Source of the DNA: Candidatus Cloacimonadota bacterium
Lineage (GTDB): Bacteria; Cloacimonadota; Cloacimonadia; Cloacimonadales; TCS61
DNA: 26,949 bases
Assembly: GCA_027858325.1 (NCBI GenBank)
Contig: JAQICU010000309.1
Span: forward strand, 1 to 26,949
Direction: 5' to 3'
Shown: positions 17,089 through 24,775 of the stretch, piece by piece
Position numbering within the stretch: position 1 is the first letter of the stretch
Layout: the number at the start of each line of letters is the position of its first letter
Position numbers and translations under genes: made by a program
Notes under the pieces: model-generated
Seen by the model: only the letters and a program-made list of their open reading frames with translations
Told to the model about the DNA's origin: nothing
Databases searched by the model: none

Positions 17089-17919
17089 ATGAAAAATAAG
17101 ATTTCATCATTTGAAGGAATACGATCATTCCTGAAAGAAGGAGCCTGATCTGCAGCATTGTTGAGAGTTCTCAACTAAAGCTTTGATAAGAGGAAGCAAC
17201 TGGAAGAGAAAGGTTCTGCGCTACTGGCAGGTGGAATTATGCAGCATGGTTATCAATGCGGCATGATCTGGGGAGCAGTTCTCGCAGCAGGAGCCCAAGC
17301 TTATGAAAGATTTGGGTCTGGAGCAGAAGCTGAAACCAGAGCAATAATGGCAGCACAAAAACTTGTAGATGCCTTTCAAACTTGTACTGGTGAGATAGAC
17401 TGTTTCGAAATAACAGATATCGACAAATCATCTTCAACTATGAAGATGATCTATGTTTTTCTGATAAAAGGTAAAACCCTTGGCTGCATGCGCCTGGCTG
17501 GAAAATATGCTCCAATAGCATTTAATGAGATAAATGCTGCGTTTGCAGAAGAACAAATCGAAATACCATCAGCTCCAGTAAGCTGTGCCGCGGAATTGGC
17601 AAGAAAAATGGGTGCTTCGGAAAAACATGTTGTTATGGCAGCTGGACTTGCCGGCGGCATCGGTTTATGTGGTGGTGCTTGTGGAGCATTGGGAGCTGCA
17701 ATTTGGTTCATGACTATGAATAAAGGTTTAGACAGCAAAATGGAATTTAAAGATCCCAAGGCTCTTGAATTAATTGAAACAGCATTTTTACCAAACTCCG
17801 ATTATGAATTCGAGTGTTCCGAAATAGTTGGTCGCAAGTTTAAAAATATAAAAGATCATGCCAGGTTTATTCGTGAGGGAGGATGTGCAAAGCTCATCGA
17901 AACATTGGCAGGGAAATAA
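17089..17919 (+). CDS. C_GCAxxG_C_C-family redox protein with in-frame TGA (likely Sec) and an in-frame TAA
   Basis: One continuous frame of 276 codons from ATG 17089, after an AAAAAGGAAATTAA ribosome site. It matches the long form of the C_GCAxxG_C_C family: EGA-x-SAALLRVLN, then LAGGIMQHGYQCGMIWGA, then GLCGGACGALGAA and a C-terminal EGGCAKLIETLA. TGA at 17146-17148 (codon 20) falls where the family has a Cys followed by Ser, fitting selenocysteine. Codon 30 is TAA (17176-17178), where relatives have a sense codon, often basic. So either the gene is broken, the base is an error, or translation restarts at ATG 17239, which has AGGTGGA just upstream. The biochemical role of the family is unclear; the conserved Cys pattern suggests metal or disulfide redox chemistry. 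Confidence 0.65.
17146..17182 (+). promoter_or_regulatory. Candidate SECIS hairpin after the TGA in the C_GCAxxG_C_C gene
   Basis: GTTGAG (17160-17165) pairs perfectly with CTCAAC (17170-17175) around AGTT. The stem extends downward through TT-AA and AGC-GCT (17154-17156 with 17180-17182), leaving T17176 bulged. The GU in the loop is at positions 22-23 counted from the U of UGA, close to the SelB-contacting GU of known bacterial SECIS elements. Confidence 0.5.
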
Positions 17920-17961
17920 TTGGCAGGTTTTTCGATGTTTAAAGTGGATATGGAAAAGTAA
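17920..17961 (+). pseudogene. Relic of a ThiF-like gene 3' end
   Basis: Directly after the preceding stop codon, 13 codons read LAGFSMFKVDMEK and then TAA. The last codons of the ThiF-like gene at 17003-17046 read LSDFSMFKVEMKKGK. About three quarters of 39 aligned bases match. It looks like the remains of a second ThiF-like copy or of a duplication that created the insertion site of the C_GCAxxG_C_C gene. Confidence 0.6.
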
Positions 17962-17998
17962 AAAATCAAACATAATCAAAAGATGAGAGGAGAAGACA

Positions 17999-18655
17999 AT
18001 GAGTAAAAACAAACTGGATGAAACCGAAATTATGACATCAGATGAAGAGATCGCGAATGCGGTTTTACATGGTATTGGTCTGGGTTTATCAATTGCTGTA
18101 CTTGTTGCTTTAGTCGTATTAGGCCGTATTCATGGGGATATTTTGTATATAGTGAGCTTTAGTGTTTACGGTTCTACTTTAATATTACTATATCTCTCAT
18201 CTACTTTATATCACAGTTTTCCTCATGGGAAAGTAAAAGATATTTTCGAAATATTTGATCATTCCGCTATTTATCTGCTTATTGCCGGGACATATACACC
18301 CATTTCCTTGATTGCAATAAAAGGTAGTTTTGGTTGGACAATGTTTGGCATAATCTGGGGTGTAGCAATATGCGGGATTCTATTTAAGGTATTTTGGATT
18401 AAAAAATTTGTGTTATTATCAACTGTCTTTTATATAATTATGGGGTGTTTTATAATAATAGCAATTAAGCCAATATTTGCTAACATGAATACAACAAGCA
18501 TTGTTTTTCTTTTTATTGGAGGAGCTTCATATATACTTGGAACAATATTTTATCTCTGGAGGAAAATCAAATATCATCATGCAATTTGGCATCTGTTTGT
18601 TCTGGGTGGAAGTACCTGCCATTTCTTTACCATGTTTTTTCTGATCTCAAAATAG
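17999..18655 (+). CDS. trhA: Hemolysin III / TrhA-type membrane protein (PAQR superfamily)
   Basis: A 218-residue integral membrane protein with about seven transmembrane segments. Conserved family features are the N-terminal EEIANAVLHGIG, the SSTLYHSFPH metal-site segment, FDHSAIYLLIAGTYTP and the C-terminal HHAIWHLFVLGGSTCHF. The histidines and Asp of these motifs form the zinc site in the PAQR superfamily. AGGAGAAGACA precedes the ATG. Bacterial members have been linked to membrane-lipid homeostasis; haemolysis is only the historical name. It follows the ThiF relic on the same strand and has no clear functional tie to its neighbours. Confidence 0.92.
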   Translation: MSKNKLDETEIMTSDEEIANAVLHGIGLGLSIAVLVALVVLGRIHGDILYIVSFSVYGSTLILLYLSSTLYHSFPHGKVKDIFEIFDHSAIYLLIAGTYTPISLIAIKGSFGWTMFGIIWGVAICGILFKVFWIKKFVLLSTVFYIIMGCFIIIAIKPIFANMNTTSIVFLFIGGASYILGTIFYLWRKIKYHHAIWHLFVLGGSTCHFFTMFFLISK

Positions 18656-18708
18656 GGTGCTGGAGATGGGATTAAGTGTAGATGGGGATAAATGATGTTT
18701 GATTCTAT

Positions 18709-19200
18709 CTAGATTCCAGTCCCAATTCTATCAATAACAAAATTATCATCAATTCTTTTTATAAAAACATATGCTGCTTTGCTATGAATCCAACTTTCAC
18801 CCTCATTGAAGTGGCCATTTCCAGCCAACCAATATATATTATTGGGATTTGAGGTAGGTTTAGAGGTAGGTTTAACTGAATAAGATACATGAATCACCAT
18901 TTCATAAAAGTCGAATAACTCTTCTTTAGTGATTTGTTTAGGAGATAAACCATTTTTAAAATTATTTACATCCCACAATTTAGGAGTATCAACAGATAAT
19001 ATCAAAAATTCAGAAAGCTTCATATTTGTATCTTCCGATGCCACATAGTATTCCAAATATTTCTGAAACAATTCTAATGCTATTTCACGAGGTGTGTTTT
19101 CTTGAAGCTCAGAGACAGGGATTTTAGGTCTGTAAATCTCACCGCTAGTACAAGTAGCAAATGTAATTATTATAATTAATAAAGTAAATTTCATTTTCAT
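18709..19200 (-). CDS. Hypothetical lipoprotein
   Basis: A 163-residue protein. A hydrophobic signal segment ends in FATC, a plausible lipobox with the lipid-modified Cys at residue 17. The rest is soluble, with a near repeat PTSKPTSNP at about residues 111-119 and a likely alpha/beta fold including SWIHSKAAYVFIKRIDDNFVIDRIG, reminiscent of small DUF4878- or NTF2-like lipoproteins. GGGAGG seven bases before the ATG supports the start. It is convergent with trhA. I do not recognise a specific family. Confidence 0.75.
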   Translation of the reverse strand: MKMKFTLLIIIITFATCTSGEIYRPKIPVSELQENTPREIALELFQKYLEYYVASEDTNMKLSEFLILSVDTPKLWDVNNFKNGLSPKQITKEELFDFYEMVIHVSYSVKPTSKPTSNPNNIYWLAGNGHFNEGESWIHSKAAYVFIKRIDDNFVIDRIGTGI

Positions 19201-19304
19201 CTGAATCCTCCCAATTCTTTTTCAACCAAGTCCAAATTTGAAAATTTAACTTCTAAAAATAATGTCAAAGATTTTGTTCTAAGGTATTATTATTTAGAAT
19301 AATT

Positions 19305-19448
19305 TCATTTGCACTTAATCTTTAACAGCATCACTTTTTCAAAGTCCGCCAGGATCTTCTCGTCTTTTATTTCAAAAATGCACGGTTTAGATTTTCCAAA
19401 ATTTTTGGTAGTTTCGATCTTCTTATTTGTTTCTCAGCTTCTCTGCAT
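19305..19448 (-). pseudogene. Possible coding relic after the ThyX-like gene
   Basis: In the same minus-strand frame as the ThyX-like gene, immediately after its TAG, the frame reads MQRS, TGA (19436-19434), then 42 codons with convincing codon use (containing KPCIFEIKDEKILADFEKV) before TGA at 19307-19305. No hairpin follows the internal TGA, so I do not call it selenocysteine. It may be a decayed small gene or an old C-terminal extension. I do not recognise the peptide. The remainder of 19201-19304 shows nothing. Confidence 0.3.
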
Positions 19449-20990
19449 CTATACTTCTTTCCTCATTTTCTCAAACTGATCTTTTCCACCAGATAGTATA
19501 AAAGAATTTGGAGCAGCTTCTTTTGCCAGCTTCATCATTCTGCCTGCAGTTTCTTTGATGTCCCATTGAGCATGTTCATCTTCCCGTAAACGGGAGAAAT
19601 GATACAATTCACGTGGATTAGCAGAAACCAAAACTCTGCGTCTATGAGCATTGGTTAAGCAGTATTCTGCAGCTTTGCCATACTTTGGCACAAATTCAAA
19701 ATAGAGTTCTTCACTTCTACGGCAAATATCCAGCAGATCATTCTCGGCATTTATTGCTTTGATAGAAGTTGGAACAGTAATTCCCAGGCTGGGATCGTAA
19801 TCCTGAGTTAAAATCGTCATCAACCTGTGTCGTTTTAGTTGAGCAAAATTACTGGCACTCACCACCAATTCGTATTTCAATTCTCCGGTGAATTCAAATT
19901 CACGGGGCAATGGATCGAAAGCTGAAATATATTTAAGAATTTCTGAGAAGAAGTTTTTCCCTCTTTCCGTATCTGCCAGAATATAACAGGTGATCCGATA
20001 TGCATCTTCTATCGAAAGCTTGGAATTATGGTGAATGATCGCAGCGGCAATGTTCCGATCCACGTTTGATTCAAGGATCAGTTTTTCATGTTCTTCGGTT
20101 AATATTTCAGGAATTCCTTCGTGCTGTTTGCCGTAATATTTTTCTATCAGTTCTTTCACATATTTCTTTAAGTGTGAGTTTGTAAATTTAAAATGATCAT
20201 CCTGCAAATCTGTTTTAAATGCTTTTTTGAATTCTGTCGGATCACTGAGAATGATAAGCGATGGTGCAATTTCTTTAGTCACTTCAAATAATTTCTGAGC
20301 AAGTTCCCGACATTCCACCAACTCCGAATAACGCATGGTACGGATGGCATGTTCCAGTGTACGAGCATTGAATGACAAACCCAATTGTGCCTGAGTTGCT
20401 AAACTTAAAGCATATCTGGCATCTTCTTTAGCCCAGCCTTCCAGAGTGTTTTTAGCGCGATTCATTTTGTCGGAAGTGCCTTTCCCCATTGCGAGTTGGG
20501 CTTGTTTAGCCAAATCAGGATTGGAAGCAAACTGATGATCAGTTAGTTTTTGTAAATTTCGTAAATAGAAATCATTTTGGAATTCTACGAGTTCTCTAAA
20601 TTTCTTTGCATCTTCCTCACTGAATTCTTTTGGAATCACAAAATCACCTTGCAAAGTAATGTATCTTTGAGATTTTTATGTATAAGCAGCACCGATGCGG
20701 CGTGCTTCCAGTTCTTCCAGAGTTAGGCGTGAAATTTGCAGAATATCGAAATTGAAATAAGCATGTTCTGCCACAGAGTGATGGCTCATTCCAAAAACGA
20801 TAGCTTGATTGGAACGCCTTGCTTTCTTGACCTGTTCCCGTGCTTCGGCTCTAAGTTCGGGAACATCTCGAGGATCACGACTTATTCGTGCATAAGCTGC
20901 TGAGATTGTCTCCGGTGTTGCAATTGTGTCTTCCGGTAATTTATCTATCAAATTTTTATCGATGTTGAATCCGGCTAATATGATTTTCAT
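19449..20990 (-). pseudogene. Double-domain ThyX-like protein interrupted by one TAA
   Basis: One frame of 513 codons resembling the large two-domain FAD-dependent thymidylate synthase-like family. The first part contains ARRSNQAIVFGMSHHSVAEHA and RLTLEELEARRIGAAYT; the second contains FAQLKRHRLMTILTQDYD (compare the RHR motif of ThyX) and LREDEHAQWDIKE. A TAA at 20678-20676 splits it at codon 105, where relatives read AYTEKSQRYITL; GAA to TAA is a single change. Both sides remain intact and conserved. AAGGAG lies before ATG 20990, eight bases after the AOR stop. Either a recent pseudogene, a sequence error or read-through. Activity as a thymidylate synthase is uncertain because the classic motif is divergent. 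Confidence 0.75.
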
Positions 20991-20998
20991 CTATCTCC

Positions 20999-22768
20999 TT
21001 ACAGTTCCAATTTTTGCAAAGTTTCTTCTGTGGGAATTCCATTCTTATCCCAACCACGGAGTTGATAATATCTATCCAGCATCTCATCAAGTTGTACAAC
21101 TCTGTTTCTGGATGCACCTTCAGCTAATTCTTCTTCCAGAAATCTGGGAGGCAGCATATCATCTTTACGTGTAAAACCGACCTCCGAATTATATTTCCTC
21201 TCCAGATTATAAATTCTTGTACCAACTCTTAGTAATTCATCTTCTGTAAAGTTCAATCCTGTAACAATATTTAGCATATCTTTAAATGTATCCACACTAA
21301 TGGCAAACTGCAAAAAGCGACAGAGTACAAGCGAATCAACAGCAGCAGAAATATCCTGGAACAAAGCAACTATCTCAGCTTTCCCTTCGATTGAATATCT
21401 ATCCATAAAAACGGGTGAGCCAAGAATTTCAGGTGAAATAAGATAACCTTGCATGTGGCATCCACCCCTGTTTGAAGTAGCAAAAGACAGGGCTTGCCCT
21501 TGTACTCCGCGAGGATCGTAAGCAGGAATTTCCATACCTTTAACCTGCATTGCAAGTTCGGGTTTTCCATACTTTTCAGCAAGTTTCTTAGAACCAAGTG
21601 CCAGATCTTTCCCAATACCTCTTTTGTAAGCAATATCTTCTACTAATTTCACCAGGTTGGAAGAATCTCCCCATACAAGCTTCTCAGGAAAAGCTCCTTT
21701 CTCGTAAAGTTCCATAGCACAACCGATTGTGCTTCCGGCTGTTATTGTATCCAGTCCTAATTCGTTACATGTATAATTTGCTTCAGTTATTATTTCCAGA
21801 TCATTAATACCTAACTGAGCACCAAATGCCCACACGGTTTCATATTCAGGACCTTCACCTTCCCGCTTACTGGTTTTAGTTTTTCTTCCACAGGCTATGG
21901 GACATTTGAAGCAGGCACTTCTACCCTGAAGGATTGTCTCGGCTATTTTCTCTCCACTTGTTCCTTCGGCATCATTAAAAACTCCACGCTGGAAATTCTC
22001 TGTTGGATACATTCCGTGTGCATTGATAACATTAACCAAAACTGAAGTTCCCAATAATTGTAGTGATTTCCCGGTAACAGGATTTTTATCAATAAGTGTA
22101 TTTATTGTTGAGATCATTTTTTTTAAGCCTTCAGGGTCACTGACTGGAATCTCTTTTTTTCCAAAAGCAGTAATAGCTTTTAAATTCTTGGAGCCCATAA
22201 CAGCACCAACTCCACCACGACCTGCAGCTCTATCTTTATCGTTCATAATGGCAGCAAATGGTACCAGATTTTCTCCAGCAGGTCCTATACATGCAATTGA
22301 AATATTTGAAGATGATTCTTCTTTAAGTATTCTCATAGTTTCATGCGTATCCTTCCCCCAGATATTCATCGCACTCTTGATTTCAATACAATCTTCTGTA
22401 ACTTCAAGGTAAACTGGCTTTTCAGATTTTCCGGTGATAACCAATCCATCAAATCCTGCTTTCTTCAAAGTTGCTCCAAAAAAACCTCCAGAACTTGAAT
22501 CAACAATTCCACCAGTAAGTGGAGAGCGAGTTGTAACTTGATAACGTCCAGCTGTTTGAATTATTCCCGTTAGTGGTCCAGTTGAAAATATAAGTGCATT
22601 TTTTTCATCGAATGCATCGATATCAGCAGAACACATATCGGTATAAATTTTCAATCCCAAACCTCTTCCACCGATAAATTTTCTTCTTACGATTTCATCT
22701 ATAATAATGGTTTTCTGTTTCCCGGTACTTAGGTTTATTTCAACTATTTTATTCATCCATCCATTCAT
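20999..22768 (-). CDS. aor: Aldehyde:ferredoxin oxidoreductase family protein (tungsten/molybdopterin)
   Basis: A 589-residue cytoplasmic enzyme, full length for the family. The N-terminal domain has KFIGGRGLGLKIYTDM and GPLTGI. The pterin-binding stretch is AGRGGVGAVMGSKNLKAI. The [4Fe-4S] ligands are CFKCPIAC plus a later Cys in SLVLCRF. AORs oxidise aldehydes to acids using ferredoxin and a tungsten bis-pterin cofactor; the substrate here is unknown. AAAGGAGG before the ATG sets the start. The gene has a 143-base structured leader after deoC and is followed within eight bases by the ThyX-like gene. The MoaD-ThiF pair 4 kb away could serve its cofactor. Confidence 0.93.
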   Translation of the reverse strand: MNGWMNKIVEINLSTGKQKTIIIDEIVRRKFIGGRGLGLKIYTDMCSADIDAFDEKNALIFSTGPLTGIIQTAGRYQVTTRSPLTGGIVDSSSGGFFGATLKKAGFDGLVITGKSEKPVYLEVTEDCIEIKSAMNIWGKDTHETMRILKEESSSNISIACIGPAGENLVPFAAIMNDKDRAAGRGGVGAVMGSKNLKAITAFGKKEIPVSDPEGLKKMISTINTLIDKNPVTGKSLQLLGTSVLVNVINAHGMYPTENFQRGVFNDAEGTSGEKIAETILQGRSACFKCPIACGRKTKTSKREGEGPEYETVWAFGAQLGINDLEIITEANYTCNELGLDTITAGSTIGCAMELYEKGAFPEKLVWGDSSNLVKLVEDIAYKRGIGKDLALGSKKLAEKYGKPELAMQVKGMEIPAYDPRGVQGQALSFATSNRGGCHMQGYLISPEILGSPVFMDRYSIEGKAEIVALFQDISAAVDSLVLCRFLQFAISVDTFKDMLNIVTGLNFTEDELLRVGTRIYNLERKYNSEVGFTRKDDMLPPRFLEEELAEGASRNRVVQLDEMLDRYYQLRGWDKNGIPTEETLQKLEL

Positions 22769-22912
22769 TTTGTCCTCCTTTCTTTACCTTGAAAAGGATT
22801 AAAAGTAGTCTCTTCCTGCTAAACCTTTTCAATGGTTAATCTGTCCAACTTTCCAACTATTGCGAAGGTCGATATAAGAGAATCCCTCTGCTGGAAACCA
22901 TTCGCAAGGTTT
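22769..22912 (-). promoter_or_regulatory. Structured leader of AOR gene; candidate riboswitch
   Basis: On the minus strand AAACCTT (22912-22906) and ATGGTT (22901-22896) pair with AAGGTTT (22827-22821) and AACCAT (22837-22832) across a 4x4 internal loop, enclosing about 58 bases. An alternative stem, TTGAAAAGG (22832-22824) with CCTTTTCAA (22797-22789), excludes that pairing. CCTTT (22797-22793) could in turn pair with AAAGG of the ribosome site (22781-22777). A further pair, TTGCGAA (22907-22901) with TTCGCAA (22866-22860), competes with the first. A Moco/Tuco-type riboswitch is possible but not shown. Confidence 0.5.
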
Positions 22913-23742
22913 TATTCATAGAACTTATTATATTTTTCGCGATGTTCACAATTCAGGCACATATTATTATAATATTGATATAATGCTTTAGGTAGTTTAG
23001 CCATACTTGCACTTCTGGCTGGGCATGTATGACACGGAATTTCCGGTTCAAGCCAGGCAGCAGGAGCAAATTTAAATAATTTAGCACCTTCAAGGATCAA
23101 TATTCCCGCACTGGTTCCCAATCTGGTTGCACCGGCATTTATCATTCTCATTGCATCTTTAAAGTTGGAAACACCACCGGACGCTTTCACTCCAATATCC
23201 GGTCCTACAGTTTCGCGCATAAGTTTAACATGATGTTCAAAAGCTCCAAAAGCACCGAAACCAGTAGATGTTTTCACAAAATGAGCTCCTGCTTCTACCG
23301 CAAGCTCACACGCTTTAACAATTTCTTTATCAGTGAGATAACATGTTTCTAAAATCACTTTTACGTGAGCCGGGACACTTGCCTGAACAACTTGTTTTAT
23401 ATCTTCACGAATATAGTCATGTTTACCATCTCGCATGGCACCTACATTGATTACCATATCAATCTCTGTAGCTCCCTGTTCAACAGCTTTTTTGGCTTCC
23501 AATGCTTTTATCTCAGTGGTGTTCATTCCTAAAGGGAAACCAACAACACTACAAACTAAAACATCACTACCTTCCAATTGCTTTTTCGCAAATTCTACAT
23601 TTGCCGGATTCACACAAACTGAAATGAATCCATACTGCTTGGCTTCCTCGCACAAATTATTAATCTTCTTCTCTCCTGAACTGGATTTCAATTCAGTATG
23701 ATCGATCATTCTGGCAAGTTTACTGATGTCAAAATTTATCAT
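22912..23742 (-). CDS. deoC: Deoxyribose-phosphate aldolase with C-terminal Cys-rich extension
   Basis: A 276-residue class I aldolase that splits 2-deoxyribose-5-phosphate to glyceraldehyde-3-phosphate and acetaldehyde. Key motifs are DHTELK, VCSVVGFPLG, the Schiff-base lysine in FVKTSTGFG and the second lysine in GVKASGGV. AAGGAG five bases before ATG 23742 is preferred to the in-frame GTG at 23748. The last 50 or so residues are an unusual tail with CHTC and CLNC pairs that could bind zinc or an iron-sulfur cluster. The aldehyde product links it plausibly to the AOR gene directly downstream. Confidence 0.93.
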   Translation of the reverse strand: MINFDISKLARMIDHTELKSSSGEKKINNLCEEAKQYGFISVCVNPANVEFAKKQLEGSDVLVCSVVGFPLGMNTTEIKALEAKKAVEQGATEIDMVINVGAMRDGKHDYIREDIKQVVQASVPAHVKVILETCYLTDKEIVKACELAVEAGAHFVKTSTGFGAFGAFEHHVKLMRETVGPDIGVKASGGVSNFKDAMRMINAGATRLGTSAGILILEGAKLFKFAPAAWLEPEIPCHTCPARSASMAKLPKALYQYYNNMCLNCEHREKYNKFYE

Positions 23743-23755
23743 GTTCACTCCTTAT

Positions 23756-24775
23756 TTAAATGTTCTTTGCCGCTAATTGTCCGCAGGCTGCACCAATATC
23801 AGCTCCTCTGCTTCTTCTATAAGTAACAGCAGAACTTAAGACATTCATCGAACTTATAAATTTATCGATCTCTCGGGTCGCAGGTGTTTCAAACGGGAGA
23901 TCATCAACTTCATTCCATTTTATCACGTTCAGTTTACAGGAAATATCACCTAGAAATTTTAGAAGTGCTTTCACATCTTCCTGCCCGATATTAAAATCTT
24001 TTATCATCACATACTCGAACGTAATGCGATAAGGTGTTTTTTTTCTGAAATCAAGCAAGTTTTTTTTTAGTTCGGATAAAGGATAAGTCTTACTAATCGG
24101 CATTAATATTTCTCTTTTGGATTGAATTGCCGAATTTAAGGAAACTGCTAACTTAAGCTTTAATCCGGTTTCTGCAAGTTTTGCAATTTGTGGTATTACA
24201 CCCGATGTTGAAATTGTGATTCTTCTCGGACTGAAATTAAAACAAAGATCATGCTGTAATATTCTTATTGCTTTAACTACATTTTCGAAATTATCCAACG
24301 GCTCGCCCATCCCCATAAAAACAATATTTGTAAGTTTATCTTCACCCATTTCTCTTATTGCAAGAAATACTTGTGAAGTGATCTCATGAGTTTCAAGATT
24401 GCGATTCAGTCCCAGTTTAGCAGTTGCACAGAAAGTGCATTCCCTGGCACAACCGACTTGTGAAGAAATGCAAAGAGTATTTTTCTTTCCATTAGGAATT
24501 ATGACCATTTCGATGTTACTTCTATCTTGCAGAGAAAGTAGATATTTTGTTGTGCCATCATTAGATACGGTTTTTGTGATGATTGTTGGAATTGAAATAC
24601 TCAGAATGCTCTGAAGCTTTATCCTGAGTGCTTCCGAGAGAGATGTCATCTCACTGAAATCTGTTGTATATTTATTGTAAATCCAATTCAGGATCTGCTT
24701 TGCTCTGTATTCCTTCTCTCCGAGATCTAATAAACACTTACTCAATTCATCGGGTAACAGATCAAGAATATTTAT
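23756..24775 (-). CDS. rlmN: 23S rRNA/tRNA adenine-C2 methyltransferase RlmN, non-canonical start
   Basis: A radical-SAM methyltransferase of about 339 residues that methylates A2503 of 23S rRNA and A37 of some tRNAs. It has the cluster motif CARECTFC, GMGEPLDNFENV and the C-terminal GAACGQL whose Cys forms the methyl-carrier intermediate. The first TTG (24745) would cut off the conserved N-terminus INILDLLPDELSKCLLDLG, which homologues share. No ATG, GTG or TTG lies upstream in frame before the PSP1 stop; ATA at 24775 or ATT at 24769, just after AAAAAGG, are the only plausible starts. ATA would overlap the PSP1 stop. It sits 13 bases before deoC. Confidence 0.92.
   Translation of the reverse strand: MNILDLLPDELSKCLLDLGEKEYRAKQILNWIYNKYTTDFSEMTSLSEALRIKLQSILSISIPTIITKTVSNDGTTKYLLSLQDRSNIEMVIIPNGKKNTLCISSQVGCARECTFCATAKLGLNRNLETHEITSQVFLAIREMGEDKLTNIVFMGMGEPLDNFENVVKAIRILQHDLCFNFSPRRITISTSGVIPQIAKLAETGLKLKLAVSLNSAIQSKREILMPISKTYPLSELKKNLLDFRKKTPYRITFEYVMIKDFNIGQEDVKALLKFLGDISCKLNVIKWNEVDDLPFETPATREIDKFISSMNVLSSAVTYRRSRGADIGAACGQLAAKNI

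Noticed and set aside
19434..19436. Selenocysteine at the TGA in the short frame after the ThyX-like gene
   Set aside because: No hairpin follows, the surrounding residues show no redox motif, and the peptide is not recognised.
20676..20678. Selenocysteine at the ThyX-like interruption
   Set aside because: The codon is TAA, not TGA, and relatives have Glu there.
22023..22412. 129-codon open frame on the plus strand
   Set aside because: It is the antisense shadow of the AOR gene, with no ribosome site or recognisable protein.
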